Source of the DNA: Ptychodera flava
Taxonomy: Eukaryota > Hemichordata > Enteropneusta > Ptychoderidae
Length of the DNA: 64,000 nt
Direction of reading: 5' to 3'
Assembly (NCBI RefSeq): GCF_041260155.1
Contig: NC_091947.1
Coordinates: 29,163,615-29,227,614, forward strand
Below, one piece after another: positions 1-10,322 of the stretch; within the stretch, counting starts at the first letter, position 1; each line of letters starts with the position of its first letter. The notes under the pieces are model-generated. The model had not been told where the DNA came from. It saw only the letters and a list, made by a program, of their open reading frames with translations, and made no database searches. Made by a program: the position numbers and the translations under genes.

Positions 1-691
1 GTCAAGAGGATTTGTGCCGCTGAATGTTTTAAGATAAGAGAATTTAACTCAACACTACTGTGGTGGCCTATGGAAAATCAATTACAGAACTTGTACAAGT
101 GATAGACTCTATTCAAATAAGTTATCATTATCAACTGCGTGTATATCATTATCAAAGTTTCCTGGCAACATGGTTCAAGTTTTCCTTGTGATCATTGTGT
201 TTCTCTGACAAAATTCATGATATTAATATTTGTTTTAATGGTTGACATTTGTGTTGTATGACCTTGAAAGTTGTTACTCTTGATTCATTTACAATATCCG
301 ACAGAACTGTAAGGTTCTATACAATAAGTACTATATTATTTATTCATAATATTATGAAATATTTCAATAATTTTCATTATCTGCTATTGTTTATGTGCAA
401 CAGTTATAGCAACCTAATATTCTGTAATGTCAGAAAAGGATTAGAATCTTTGTTGAATTTCACATGTACTTAGAATGTATAAAGAAGACAATGCATTATT
501 TTGGTAAACAAGTTCTTCAATTCATTTAATGGTATGTCCTTTCACTTGAACTAATGATATTCCGGTAATCCTTGAATTTCCTAGGGACAGTGTCTTGGTT
601 GGAGTGAACCACTTGATGATATGTTTTGGTGCAGCAGTTAAAAATGTTCAATATTAAAACATTAATAGTCTTCTGGTTTGTTTCCCCTCAG

Positions 692-844
692 ATTAGACCA
701 TTCCGAGAAGCTCATCTAAATCGGCAGCATGACAAAGAACTACTTAAGCTATCCAAGTACCTGAAAAATATTGCATCTCTGGATGATTTTAGTCACCTTA
801 ATCACAAACACTGGGAAAAATACCGACCGGAAAGTTCATCATAG
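692..844 (+). CDS. 3'-terminal coding exon of an unidentified gene
   Basis: A pyrimidine-rich acceptor (tttgtttcccctcag) ends at 691 and opens a frame that runs to the stop TAG at 842-844. It encodes about 50 residues, [12 protein letters not shown]...[11 protein letters not shown], which are charged, probably helical and lack an obvious membrane segment. The composition looks like real coding sequence: balanced and not low complexity. I do not recognise the family. The earlier exons must lie left of the window, since nothing convincing is seen in 1-690. A candidate polyadenylation signal (AATAAA, about 1293) lies downstream. The open frame reaches upstream to 626, but that part is more likely intron because the acceptor is good. 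This is the only exon, so no function is proposed. Confidence 0.5.
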   Translation: MRPFREAHLNRQHDKELLKLSKYLKNIASLDDFSHLNHKHWEKYRPESSS

Positions 845-2380
845 AGAGTGAACTAACGTTTGTATTTTAAACCCTTTCACCACCATGGTTTGGCCGAAAG
901 CCATTGTTATCAATGGTGATTGTGGACCTGTTTACAGGGAATTGGGGGTGAACATTTTAAAAGACTGCACAATGCAAAATCTGTATCAGCAGATTGATAA
1001 GTTTGTTGCTTGCAGATGGATATTGGAACGGAAGATGCAACAATCATGAAGAGATGTTGATTTTCACATAATGGTGTGAAACAGTGGCTTTTAGGGCTGG
1101 ATGTATTTCACTGCATTTGATGTTCATATCCCATGCAGTCTCTTAAAATTATTACAAGACTGCATCCTTCTCAGCACAAACTGTATCAGTATTATATTTC
1201 ATCCCCTTCCCTTGCTACAGATCAGATTCATCATCTCCCCAATTTGATTCAGAGATATGTATGCAAAACTGTGATGGAAGGGTTCTACCCTGGAATAAAC
1301 TGGACCAGATGTGTTCTACAGACTCAGTATGCCCAACAGATCATGTGATGGCAGTACAAACAAACCTATGTGCACAAACGTGTATGGAAATACACATATT
1401 TCTGAGCATGTTTGTGCACATGGATTTGTTTGTACCATGGTCACAGTAAGTGAGGCTACCCACAATTCCACAACCTAGAATTAAAGGCTTTTTCAATTTT
1501 ATCAGTTTCTTAACATTTTTTAGCTTACAGGATTATTTGTTTAAACTATGTTCCAAAATTATTGATTATGTATAAAATTCAAGAGTAAATTCAATAAGAA
1601 GTCGATGTTTGGAGGTGCTAAAAATTGCACACTTGTCAAGGTAAAGTTATCAAAAACTAAGATGGTCTCATCATACCACCTGCCAGACATGCAAATTTCC
1701 TTTGTTACAAACATAACAAAAATCAATACCCTTTCTTTTGGCAACACAGATGAAACTTATTCCCTTAGTTTCCTTGAAAATATTGTGTATGGCTGACAAA
1801 AATCTCTGTCGACAAAATTACAAAATTGCTATCCGCAGAAAAGGGGTTGATCTTCTCATAATTCACAGTGAGAAATCAGAAAATTATGGTTATCAGAACT
1901 ATGTTGCCAGAATTTTGAAATATGGACCGAGTCGTTCTGTGTACAGAAGAAATTTGCTTCAGTTCAGTGAGTGATCTCCGTGTGTACAGATCATGGAGAA
2001 TTGAGGGTAGCCTCACTTACTGTACCATGGTCATTGGAATTCCGGGCTCCATGGATATTAACCAGTTTTGGTGGTAAACCACAAAACCTAGTGTAGCATA
2101 CAACCCAACCATTATAAATGGAAGTCAAGTTATTTCTGTCATTTTGCAGCCAAATGTCTGTTCCAAAAGGCATGGAAATATAGGTCATAAGGCAAGTCTT
2201 TCAGACTAGCTCAGACCATAGACCCTTGAAGGTCTATGCTCAGACTTGATAGTGTGAACAAGGAAAGTATTGTAGCGCTAAAACTACATGCAGGCAAAGT
2301 AATGAATATGCAATCATCTTTAAGAAATTGTCTGTTTGATGCAAAGATCAGGAGAGTTTAGTAGTCGCGCCAGCGGCTTA
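845..2380. other. 3' UTR and intergenic sequence, no gene recognised
   Basis: AT-rich sequence with only short unsupported open frames on both strands. Its first part is probably the 3' UTR of the gene ending at 844. A short perfect hairpin (tagacccttgaaggtcta) lies near 2220-2237. Nothing else was recognised. Confidence 0.5.
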
Positions 2381-2465
2381 CTGACTACGCATGCGCATAT
2401 TCATAATATACTGTGCGCCTAACCGGAAGTGTACCCTACTTTCATGGGCAGCGCCATGTTTTTTT
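2380..2465. promoter_or_regulatory. candidate housekeeping-type promoter
   Basis: Within about 85 bp there are an NRF1-like site (gcatgcgc), an ETS site (accggaagtg) and a YY1-like site (gcgccatgtt). These three motifs often occur together in TATA-less promoters of housekeeping genes. No first exon could be assigned on either strand, so this is motif evidence only. The rightward path is now occupied by a tandem repeat and a DIRS element. Confidence 0.25.
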
Positions 2466-2580
2466 TAGTTCTCATAAATAAACAACTACGAAACGTGCAA
2501 ATTATTACTTTATAACATGCCATTTATAATATATATCTCTTTTATTAGCCAGTAAGTGTTATCATCCACCTTGTCGCTGA

Positions 2581-2906
2581 TACAAAATTGTTAATATCAC
2601 GCATAAAATAGAAAAAGGGAGAAAACTGTCGTGCATATGAACGGGGAACTACGCAAAGAATGCTGGGATTGAATTTTAGAAAAGCGCCCCCTGTGTCAAT
2701 AACTAGATTCAAAAATTGCCTGTTTTTAGACGGAACGCTATATACAAAAATCGTTAATATCACGCATAAAAATAGAAAAAGGGAGAAAACTGTCGTGCAT
2801 ATGAACGGGGAGCATACGCAAAGAATGCTGGGATTGAATTTTAGAAAAACGCCCCCTGTGTCAAGAACTAGATTCAAAAATTGCCTGTTTTAGACGGAAC
2901 GCTATA
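2581..2906. repeat. two-copy tandem repeat, unit about 163 bp
   Basis: The segment 2581-2742 is repeated at 2743-2906 with a few substitutions and small indels. Both copies contain 'gaatgctgggattgaatttt' and end in 'gacggaacgctata'. The open frames across the repeat on both strands are by-products. The array lies about 110 bp left of the DIRS element. Confidence 0.85.
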
Positions 2907-3040
2907 GTTTTCAGCTTGCAAAGTGGAAGATGGGCAGTGTGGTTACCATTGCAATGATAATGACGGCATAATACGTCCCTTGTTTAACACAATAGGCGGT
3001 TATCATGGTGAAAATTGGCAAGTCTTTCTCACTCACTCCG

Positions 3041-3140
3041 TAGTAACTTACAGTAGCTATTCCTCTCACTTCTACCGCTTGAGGCGTCCTTCCATAGTAC
3101 TATAAAAAGCCTGAACAGGCTACCAGGTGTCATTACCTTT
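3041..3140 (+). repeat. left inverted terminal repeat of the DIRS element
   Basis: About 100 bp, from 'tagtaacttacag' to 'gtcattacctttc'. It recurs in reverse complement at 6705-6807 with few changes. It includes the hairpin-forming 'agcctgaacaggct' and a TATA-like 'ctataaaaag', which may be promoter sequence of the element. Confidence 0.9.
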
Positions 3141-3193
3141 CATCACGCTTGAACGGTAACATCTCCACAAGTGTTACCGGTCGTTCCTTCACG

Positions 3194-3820
3194 ATGTCCG
3201 ACTCTAAATCGTCGTCGAAGAAAGGCAAGAAGCCCGGTAAATCTCCCGCTCCTGTTACTCAGCCGGAAGAAAAACGGGACTCTTTGCCATTAGCCAACGA
3301 GGATAGCACGCATAGCAGTGGCGGTATTGGTACACCGACTGAAGCTAGTGCTACCTCGCAGTTATGCGATAGAGAAAGTGCTCCGTCGTCTAGCTTGAGC
3401 CAAGACTCAATTCGCCAGATTGCAACCCAAGTGGCGCAGATATTTGGTCAGCAAGGTATGTTCGCCACACCTTTGCCATTCTATCAGCCAGGTGATAGCG
3501 TTGCAGCCGGTTCAACGCACGTTGCTGTCAGTGGGCCGCCATCTTGTGCGTCTACGTGTCAGGCTCATCCTACGGTCAGACCTGGCTTCAGCCGCAAGTT
3601 TCCTACAGTGGATGCTCCAGTTCCTCACAAACGTAGGCGTATTATTGAAATAGAGGCTGATAGTTCCGATAATTTTGATTCAGATGCCTCGGAAATTTCT
3701 GATTTTCAGTCTTCGCTTCCAATGACCATTACTACCTTGAACGAGCCTGACCTTGACGAATCTCCATCTGTGTATGCTGACATGCCCGACTATCAGCCAC
3801 TGGCGGCTGGGCATGCCTAG
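3194..3820 (+). CDS. gag-like ORF1 of the DIRS element, C-terminally shortened
   Basis: The first ATG of the frame is at 3194; the frame is open from 3149 but only with a TTG. The 208-residue product starts MSDSKSSSKKGKK, is rich in Ser, Pro and charged residues, and has a basic patch HKRRR near the middle followed by an acidic stretch. This is typical of the poorly conserved DIRS ORF1. It stops abruptly after ...YADMPDYQPLAAGHA, just where the RT frame opens, and is shorter than most ORF1 proteins of the group. I infer that the gag C-terminus was lost in the deletion that also removed the RT N-terminus. Identification rests mainly on position. Confidence 0.6.
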   Translation: MSDSKSSSKKGKKPGKSPAPVTQPEEKRDSLPLANEDSTHSSGGIGTPTEASATSQLCDRESAPSSSLSQDSIRQIATQVAQIFGQQGMFATPLPFYQPGDSVAAGSTHVAVSGPPSCASTCQAHPTVRPGFSRKFPTVDAPVPHKRRRIIEIEADSSDNFDSDASEISDFQSSLPMTITTLNEPDLDESPSVYADMPDYQPLAAGHA

Positions 3821-5448
3821 CTCTCCGCCCCCCAAAGCACAGCCATGTGCCCTTGGTGATTCCTATCCATCCAGATCATCACAAGTACCTTTGTTTCCAG
3901 TGGATAGACCAGCGATACCAGTATGTGTGTCTCCCGTTCGGTCTAACATCCGCTCCAAGAATATTCACCAAGGTAATGAAAATTCCAATTGCACATGCAC
4001 GCTCACAGGGCATTCTCTGCAGCAGTTTCATCGACGATATCTTCAACACAGCTCAGCACAGAGACAATTGTCAGACAGGCACGGACTTCCTGCTAGATCT
4101 CCTTCAGCGTCTTGGCTTCATACCCAACATCCGCAAGTCTCATCTCAGCCCAACTCAGAATCTGTTACATCTAGGCCGCACTTACAACACAGTGGAGATG
4201 ACTGTTTCCCTACCTCAGGACAAGCTGCAGAAAATCAGGGACTATGCAGGTCATCTCCTAGACAACAGGTTAGTGTCTCTTCGTCAATTAGCAAGAATGT
4301 TGGGACTAATAGAGAATGCAAGGGGTTCTATGGTCATCGCTGCATGCCATTACAGACATTTGCAACACCAGTTAATTCACAGTCTAGCTTCAAATTCATG
4401 GGAATTTCAGATAATCCTGTCAGCAGAATCAAGGTCAGATCTACTTTGGTGGATTCACCAGGCACCCCTCCACAACAGTCGGCCTCTCCATCCACTACCT
4501 CCAGACTTGAAAATCCAGGCAGATGCCTCACTCAGTGGTTGGGGGGCAGTGTGCGGACACCAGTCAACACAGGGTCGATGGACTGTTCAGGAGAAGTCAT
4601 TCCACATCAACGTACTAGAGACAAAGGCAGCTTTCCTTGCCATTCAGTCATTTGTACAGGACAGATCAGACCTCTCCATAACATTGCAGCTAGACAACAC
4701 AGCAGCCGTGGCTTATCTAAATCATCAGGGCGGGGTGAAGTCACCAGATCTGTGTGCAGTAGCTCTTCAGGTATGGCAGTTTTGCGAATCTCACAACATA
4801 ACCCTCACAGTAGAGCATCTTCCGGGGGTCGCAAATTCCTTGGCGGATCATCAATCCAGAAATTTCAGCGATCAGCACGACTTTCATATAGACCATCACA
4901 TATTCCAGCAAATTTGCAGCGTTTTCCACACTCCAGAGATAGATTTATTTGCAAGTCGAAATACCGCTCAGTTACCCCTTTATGTGGCATGGAAACCAGA
5001 TCCCAGGGCTTTTGCAATAGACGCATTCACTATCTCATGGACAGAGAGAGATTTGTACATGTTCCCTCCACATGTTCTGATATTGCGTTGTCTCAGGAAG
5101 ATTCAACAAGACAAAGCAAGGACTCTGTTTGTTGCACCAGTGTGGAAAACCAAACCCTGGTATCCAGTACTGCTACAGTTAACCTGCAGTTACCCAGTAC
5201 TTCTACCAGAACACAGAGATTTGCTTCTGGATCCTCACACAGGGAATCCACCCAGGTTCAATATGATTCCACTAGCCGTTTGGAAGCTCTCCGCGCACAT
5301 TACAGAGGTAAGGGACTTTCGCAACAAGCTACTGAAATCCTCATTAAGGCAATTTGCATCAGAACATCAAGGTTGTATGACAGCAGATGGCAGCGTTTTG
5401 CAAGCTGGTGTAATCAACGGAATACCAATCCCATTTCATGCTCTGTAA
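3781..5448 (+). pseudogene. DIRS reverse transcriptase and RNase H, N-terminally truncated
   Basis: Frame 1 opens at 3781 without an ATG. It enters an RT domain in its middle: IPIHPDHHKYLCF, then the motif YVCLPFGLTSAPRIFTKVM, then the catalytic FIDDIF (F-x-DD), then GFIPNIRKS. The upstream D-L-K-D-A-Y block with the first catalytic Asp, normally just before IPIHPDH, is missing. RNase H follows with its acidic residues visible (IQADASLSGWGA, NVLETKAAF, LQLDNTAAVAYL, LPGVANSLAD). The C-terminal part EIDLFASRN...PWYPVLL is a conserved DIRS segment, described in the literature as methyltransferase-like. The truncation implies no active RT from this copy. Confidence 0.88.
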
Positions 5449-6302
5449 CACAGGTAGTGGAATTCCTTACGTACTTATTTGATTCTCATAATCTCGCATA
5501 TAGTACTCTAAATGGTTACAGGTCTGCCATTTCTTCCGTCCATGAACATGTTGATAATGAGCCCATTGGATCTCATCCTCTTGTTACGACTTTATTCAGA
5601 GGGTTTTTTCGCATGCGGCCTCCTTTGCCTCGTTATCCAGCTATTTGGAGTGTATCTACAGTTTTGAACTATTTGAAGACTCTTCACCCAGCACAAGGTC
5701 TCAGCTTGAAGCAACTTACATTGAAGACTTGTATGTTGGTCGCTTTAACTTCTTCAGATAGAGGACAAACTCTGAGTTATTTGGACCTCAGATTCTGTGA
5801 TATTTCAGATAGAGAATGTATTTTTATTATTCCTAATTTGACTAAGACATCGTCTGTTACCAGGCCTTCACGAGTGGTGAAATGTCCAAGTTTTGGTGAC
5901 AAGTCTTTGGATGTCAGACATTATGTTATGATGTATATAAAGAGAACTACTAAGTTCAGAGATTATGCTGTTTCTACGGGGAGTACCCGGCCTTCCAAGT
6001 TGTTCATTTCATTTGTTCAGCCATATAGGGAAGTTACTTCCCAGACTATTGCTAGATGGATTAAGACTACATTGGCCAGTGCAGGCATTGACACAAGTAA
6101 GTTTACTGCTCATAGTACCAGGGGAGCAGCAACGTCAGCAGCATTACGACAGGGAGCATCTACTGCCCAGATACTTCAGCTTGGTGACTGGTCCTCAGAA
6201 TCTACTTTTACAAGATTCTATCGGCGTTACACTGAGAACTCGGAAATTGGACGCCTCATCCTCAGGGCTGCACAAAATCCTGACAGTTCTACTCACCGCT
6301 AG
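5190..6302 (+). CDS. DIRS tyrosine recombinase
   Basis: This frame overlaps the end of the RT frame and codes for the integrase that inserts the circular cDNA. The frame is open from 3753, but the part before about 5190 is the shadow of the RT frame. The recombinase-like sequence starts around RLEALRAHYRGKGLSQQATE, with a core-binding region WQRFASWCNQ...YSTLNGYRSAISSVH. The catalytic set is visible: Arg in TSSDRGQTL, HxxR in AHSTRGAATS, Trp in LGDWSSESTF, and the nucleophilic Tyr in FTRFYRRY. No stop or frameshift was seen, so this enzyme may still be intact. The exact start is uncertain. Confidence 0.85.
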   Translation, partial: LPSTSTRTQRFASGSSHRESTQVQYDSTSRLEALRAHYRGKGLSQQATEILIKAICIRTSRLYDSRWQRFASWCNQRNTNPISCSVTQVVEFLTYLFDSHNLAYSTLNGYRSAISSVHEHVDNEPIGSHPLVTTLFRGFFRMRPPLPRYPAIWSVSTVLNYLKTLHPAQGLSLKQLTLKTCMLVALTSSDRGQTLSYLDLRFCDISDRECIFIIPNLTKTSSVTRPSRVVKCPSFGDKSLDVRHYVMMYIKRTTKFRDYAVSTGSTRPSKLFISFVQPYREVTSQTIARWIKTTLASAGIDTSKFTAHSTRGAATSAALRQGASTAQILQLGDWSSESTFTRFYRRYTENSEIGRLILRAAQNPDSSTHR

Positions 6303-6320
6303 GCATCCAGCTACTCAATC

Positions 6321-6425
6321 AGCTACTGTAAGTTACTACGGAGTGAGTGAGAAAGACTTAGAAAATTTGCCTACCTTAGGACGTCAAATTATAAGTCTTT
6401 GAGGGAACGTAGTAGTAACTTACTA
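6321..6425 (+). repeat. internal complementary region of the DIRS element
   Basis: The first part (agctactgtaagttactacg to gaaagactt) is the reverse complement of the left end at about 3020-3056. The second part (agaaaatttgcctacc to aacttactacg) is the reverse complement of the right end at about 6803-6858. It begins 19 bp after the recombinase stop. In DIRS1 this region is thought to template the junction of the circular intermediate. Confidence 0.9.
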
Positions 6426-6704
6426 CGTTCTTCCCTCCCACCCAGCCCGATGCCATCTGGTGAGTTGACTTATTATTCTGATTTTGTGGCTTGTTTTTAC
6501 ATGCTGTTGTTTCTCCTAGGTTCCACTGGTCCCTGCCTTTGTGCTGTTAGAGATTTTGGTTTTCATACCACAATTTTTTGCACTTTGTTGCATAAATTCC
6601 GCACTTTATTGTGCAATATTTAGCTTAATTGCTTATTGGGTCAGCTTTATTGCTTATGACCTTGGCACCAGCTTTGGTGATGTGGAACCTACACAAGCAG
6701 CTCT

Positions 6705-6807
6705 GAAAGGTAATGACACCTGGTAGCCTGTTCAGGCTTTTTATAGTACTATGGAAGGACGCCCTCAAGCGGTAGAAGTGAGAGGAATAGCTACTGTAAG
6801 TTACTAC
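6705..6807 (-). repeat. right inverted terminal repeat of the DIRS element
   Basis: Reverse complement of 3041-3140. It is followed by a right-end extension (about 6808-6860, containing 'ttatttgacgtcc'-like sequence) that has no partner at the left end but is complementary to the internal region. Confidence 0.9.
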
Positions 6808-6861
6808 TACGTTCCCTCAAAGACTTATAATTTGACGTCCTAAGGTAGGCAAATTTTCTAA

Positions 6862-7733
6862 TTTTTCACCATGTCCAACATTTTTACACATTACAGAAAA
6901 TCTATACCTGCACTGCTGCAGGGTTTGACGTCGTGTACGTACGTGAACTACTTTCATCAGAGGGAAACTGGGCATGGTTGTCATACGAATGTATATGAAG
7001 TAACAGTTAATTATATTTTATCATGAATCAATACAAATAACATTATTAACCCCCTGGCGCGACAACAAGGGCTGAGCCCTATATAATATTATTATATTAG
7101 AGGCTGTCAATAATAAAAAGTGACGCAGAAAGCATTTTCCGGTTTTTGGGTTTTTTTTGTTTTTGTTTTGTTTTGGTTTAATTGTTTGGTTTTTTTTTGG
7201 GGGGGGGGTAGGTTAGATCCCCAATTCATATGCGTCAAAATTACAGGAAGGACTGTCTGAACGTAAAGTGTGTTTATGCATATTGATGTGTACTTTTTGC
7301 ACAACATGTTCATTAAGGCGATACTGAAAGATTCAAATTGCTAAGCAACGGTTGCTAAGGGTAATTTCCAAAATCGATCAAACTGCAGTTTTTATTGTTT
7401 TCTTTGAATAATAAAGATTTACAGAACCATACTATTCTTAAAGATGCAGGTTTGTTGCGCGATTGGTCAGTGACGTCACACATATACAAATTTTCACAGC
7501 TGTATTTTAAAACGTTTCAGCTCCTACAAATTTGCACCAAATTTTCCAAAATTTCAGAATGTAATACATGAGATACCTGTTTAGAGCCCCCAAGCATGGA
7601 TTAGGTTATCTGTTCAAGTACAAAGGATTCTTGAACAGGAAATATCTACTGTGTAATTTTGTGAAATTTTGAAGGGTTTTACGGCAATATCTCTTAAACA
7701 GTCCGGAATTTTTAGAAACACATGCTTATCTAT
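6862..7733. other. intergenic, no gene recognised
   Basis: AT-rich sequence with a T/G-rich low-complexity stretch at about 7136-7210, including a run of G. Sequence around 7225-7320 resembles 18150-18183 joined to 20252-20300, which is the region split by the TIR element in the second TLR upstream block. Confidence 0.5.
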
Positions 7734-9022
7734 ATTCTCATCTAAGACTTCAATAGTCCTGCAAAAAATCAGCTAAATTGGTTAACAATTGAGAAAGTTG
7801 AAAAATTAGACGGGTTGCTATTCTCCATACATTATAAACAGCACAGTTACCCGAATCCAGTTTCGCATGGAGGAGTTCGTTTTGAGGCAGAAGGGGCGGT
7901 TGATACCCAAACTTAGGAATTACATTTTTCATGCGTTGGCTTTATTGATGGACGACCCTATAGATTTCAGTGATTCTGATGTTGACAACATATGCCAATA
8001 AAAATTCATGCAAGCAGGGAATGCCTTGCTTTGGCTGATCCCACAGTGATCTGACAAGGTTGTCTGTAACTTGCCTCTGTATGCATTTCTCTGCTGGATC
8101 AACCTGTGAATTTGTAAAACAGATGCATCAATCTATTAACCAATGAGAATGTGTCTTGGGATGAGCTACAGGTAGTAGGACATGCTTCAGTGCAGGTTAA
8201 TTACGACACTCCTTTGTTTTCTTAAATTTGTCCATCTCTTCTTAAGCGCCATTTTACCAGTGGTTTAAGTGCTTTTCACGCAAATGTTGTGACAACTTTA
8301 TTTGTAAACATTTGTATGTAATAAATTTGTTGGAAATATGGAACTTTGATTCTGCGGCTATTCATTGGGTGTTTGTTGTGTTGAAGAAATTTAGAAAGCC
8401 AATATTTAGACACTAAAATAATATTACTATCTTCAAATTTGTCTAGGAGTGCAACAGCCAATAGCATAACTCAAAATTTGGTAAAATTCACTGTTTTTGA
8501 TCAGATGTTTTGACATACAGGTATGTGAATGGCTTTGGGATTTTGAATACATTTTCACTGTCTCCTCACATACTGACCTTTCACTACTATTCAGAATTCT
8601 GCAAACACACCCTTGCTCATTGGTCTCATCTGAACTACTATTGTATTGTACAAGACTAACTTCTGTATGTAGCCTGTATATGTATTTTAGCTTTTGTTAG
8701 AAAAATGCAAGATACCCTCGGGTAGCCATATTGCTAAACAAATGGCAAAATGGCCAGTCATACAAAGAGAGGAGAAGTAATTTGGCCATTGTTTTACCAA
8801 TAATGCAGCTCCTGTAAATACAAGAATACAAGAGCTCCATGGCCACAGCCCTGGGCCTCAGCAGATGTTACTGTTGATGTGTGTCTACTTTAAACAACAT
8901 CAATTGATGAAGCTGCACTATCAGTAAAATAGACTGCCAAATTTCTTTCTATCTGGCTGTATGACTTGTCATTTTGCTACTCATTTAGCAATATTGCTAT
9001 CCAAAGGAATTCTTGCCCTCAC

Positions 9023-9520
9023 TGTAAATATATTCCTAATTGCTGTAAATATATTCCTAATCGCTGTAAATATATACTTAATTGCTGTAAATATATTCCT
9101 AATTGCTGTAAATATATTCCTAATCGCTATAAATATATACCTAATTGCTGTAAATATATTCCTAATCGCTGTAAATATATTCCTAATCCCTGTAAATATA
9201 TTTCTAATCACTATAAATATATTCCTAATCACTGTAAATATATTCCTAATCACTGTGAGTATATTCCTAATTGCTGTAAATACATTCCTAATCGCTGTAA
9301 ATATATTCCTAGTCGCTATAAATATATTCCTAATCGCTGTTAATATATTCCTAATCGCTGTAAATATATTCCTAATCGCTGTAAATACATTCCTAATCGC
9401 TGTAAATATATTCCTAATCGCTGTAAATACATTCCTAATCGTTGTAAATATATTCCTAGTTGCTATAAATATATTCCTAATTGCTGTAAATATAATCCTA
9501 ATCACTGTAAATATATTCCA
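9023..9520. repeat. 21-bp minisatellite, about 24 units
   Basis: Tandem units of consensus TGTAAATATATTCCTAATCGC, 23 complete and one partial, with variants at the last four bases and occasional TATAAA starts. Because 21 is divisible by 3, the array is open in several frames on both strands (heptads such as VNIFLIA). These are not genes. The homologous place in block B (about 21421-21440) has one unit. Confidence 0.97.
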
Positions 9521-10011
9521 ATAAGCAGCTAATTTGTTTTACATGAAGGCGTTTTCCATGTAGCATGTTAACCATATATTTGTAAGGAAATCTAGCAATT
9601 ATTGCAATCTTAACCTTTCTCTAGTCTTAAAGTGAAACAAGAATTGATATGATCAAAGTTTGTAGTGAATTTGAATTTGATTCTGGTTTCCAAATTGACA
9701 TTTAATTTATATTTTGCTTATTAAAATCTAAACCAAAGAAGTACATCGGTGTTCTTAAGTATAGCCAAAATATTTCTTTGGTAGTCAATGTAGCCATGTC
9801 AGAATAGGGCATCACAAAGAATACAACTACTGATCTCAGCAGAGCAGAACTAAAATAATTTTTCAAAATATCTCTTCTGACAAGAGTCTTCTCCAAATAA
9901 GCAGCAATGTTTGAATGTACACAAGATCATGAGTTGAAGCTTCTGATATCTTGGACACGAAGAAGGTAGATCTCTCACCATAAAGGTGGAGGAGGTCTGT
10001 CACTGCAATAC

Positions 10012-10021
10012 AGGACTTTCC
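10012..10021 (+). promoter_or_regulatory. kappaB-like site upstream of the intact TLR (one-base variant)
   Basis: AGGACTTTCC lies 311 bp before the ATG. The same position in the other two copies has the perfect kappaB sequence GGGACTTTCC. A CATAAAGG about 30 bp upstream aligns with TATAAAGG in copy 2 and may be the TATA position. Function is inferred from motif and position only. Confidence 0.4.
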
Positions 10022-10322
10022 TCTGTGAAATACTCAAGGACTTAGGGAACTTTTATGTAAATGAGGCTGTAGCTTTTTCAGAGAGACTTGACCAGGTCTG
10101 TGTGCTGAAAATAGACATCAATTGTAATGGGGAATTCCATGACAATTTCTGCAATGAAAGATACTGTGGGGAAGTGAAACCATTGGTCTATTATTCTAGT
10201 CTTTACAAACACTGAAGAACCAAAGCCATTAAGTAGTAAGTAACTTCCACACTGTCCTGCAGAATCAGCAGAGACCTGAAGACTGACTTAAAAAGTGTCT
10301 TTACCTCGGAAATCTTACAAAG

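Larger units (their letters stand above)
3020..6861 (+). mobile_element. DIRS-type tyrosine-recombinase retrotransposon, probably non-autonomous
   Basis: The element has the hallmark DIRS layout: gag-like ORF, RT plus RNase H, an overlapping tyrosine recombinase, inverted terminal repeats (3041-3140 and 6705-6807) and an internal complementary region (6321-6425). The internal region is the reverse complement of the right end joined to the left end, which is the circle-junction guide known for DIRS1. That junction places the termini near 3020 (aagtctttctc) and 6860 (aattttctaa). The element is about 3.84 kb. The RT lacks its N-terminal motifs, so this copy is probably defective. DIRS elements integrate by a recombinase and make no target duplication, and none is seen. 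Confidence 0.92.
7734..10322 (+). repeat. TLR upstream block A (segmental duplication with 23764-26291)
   Basis: This block and 23764-26291 are nearly identical by eye, with scattered substitutions and small indels; a clear length change is in the 21-bp minisatellite. A more diverged relative lies at 20252-22228. Each block ends at the ATG of a TLR copy, so it contains that copy's 5' flank. The shared start is at 'tctaagacttcaatag'. Open frames inside (for example on the minus strand at 8276-8467 and 9702-9896) are conserved only through the duplication and are not believed to be genes. Confidence 0.9.

Noticed and set aside
3753-5189. N-terminal 480 residues of the open recombinase frame as a real protein
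   Set aside because: This part overlaps RT-RNase H in another frame and has Ser/Arg-rich shadow composition. Recombinase motifs begin only at the end of the RT frame.
9023-9520. CRISPR-like array
   Set aside because: Units are contiguous 21-bp tandem copies without spacers, in an animal genome.
8961-9524. Long open frames on both strands with repeated VNIFLIA or IRNIFTA heptads
   Set aside because: They arise because the minisatellite unit is 21 bp, divisible by three and nearly stop-free in several frames. The unit number changes between duplicates.
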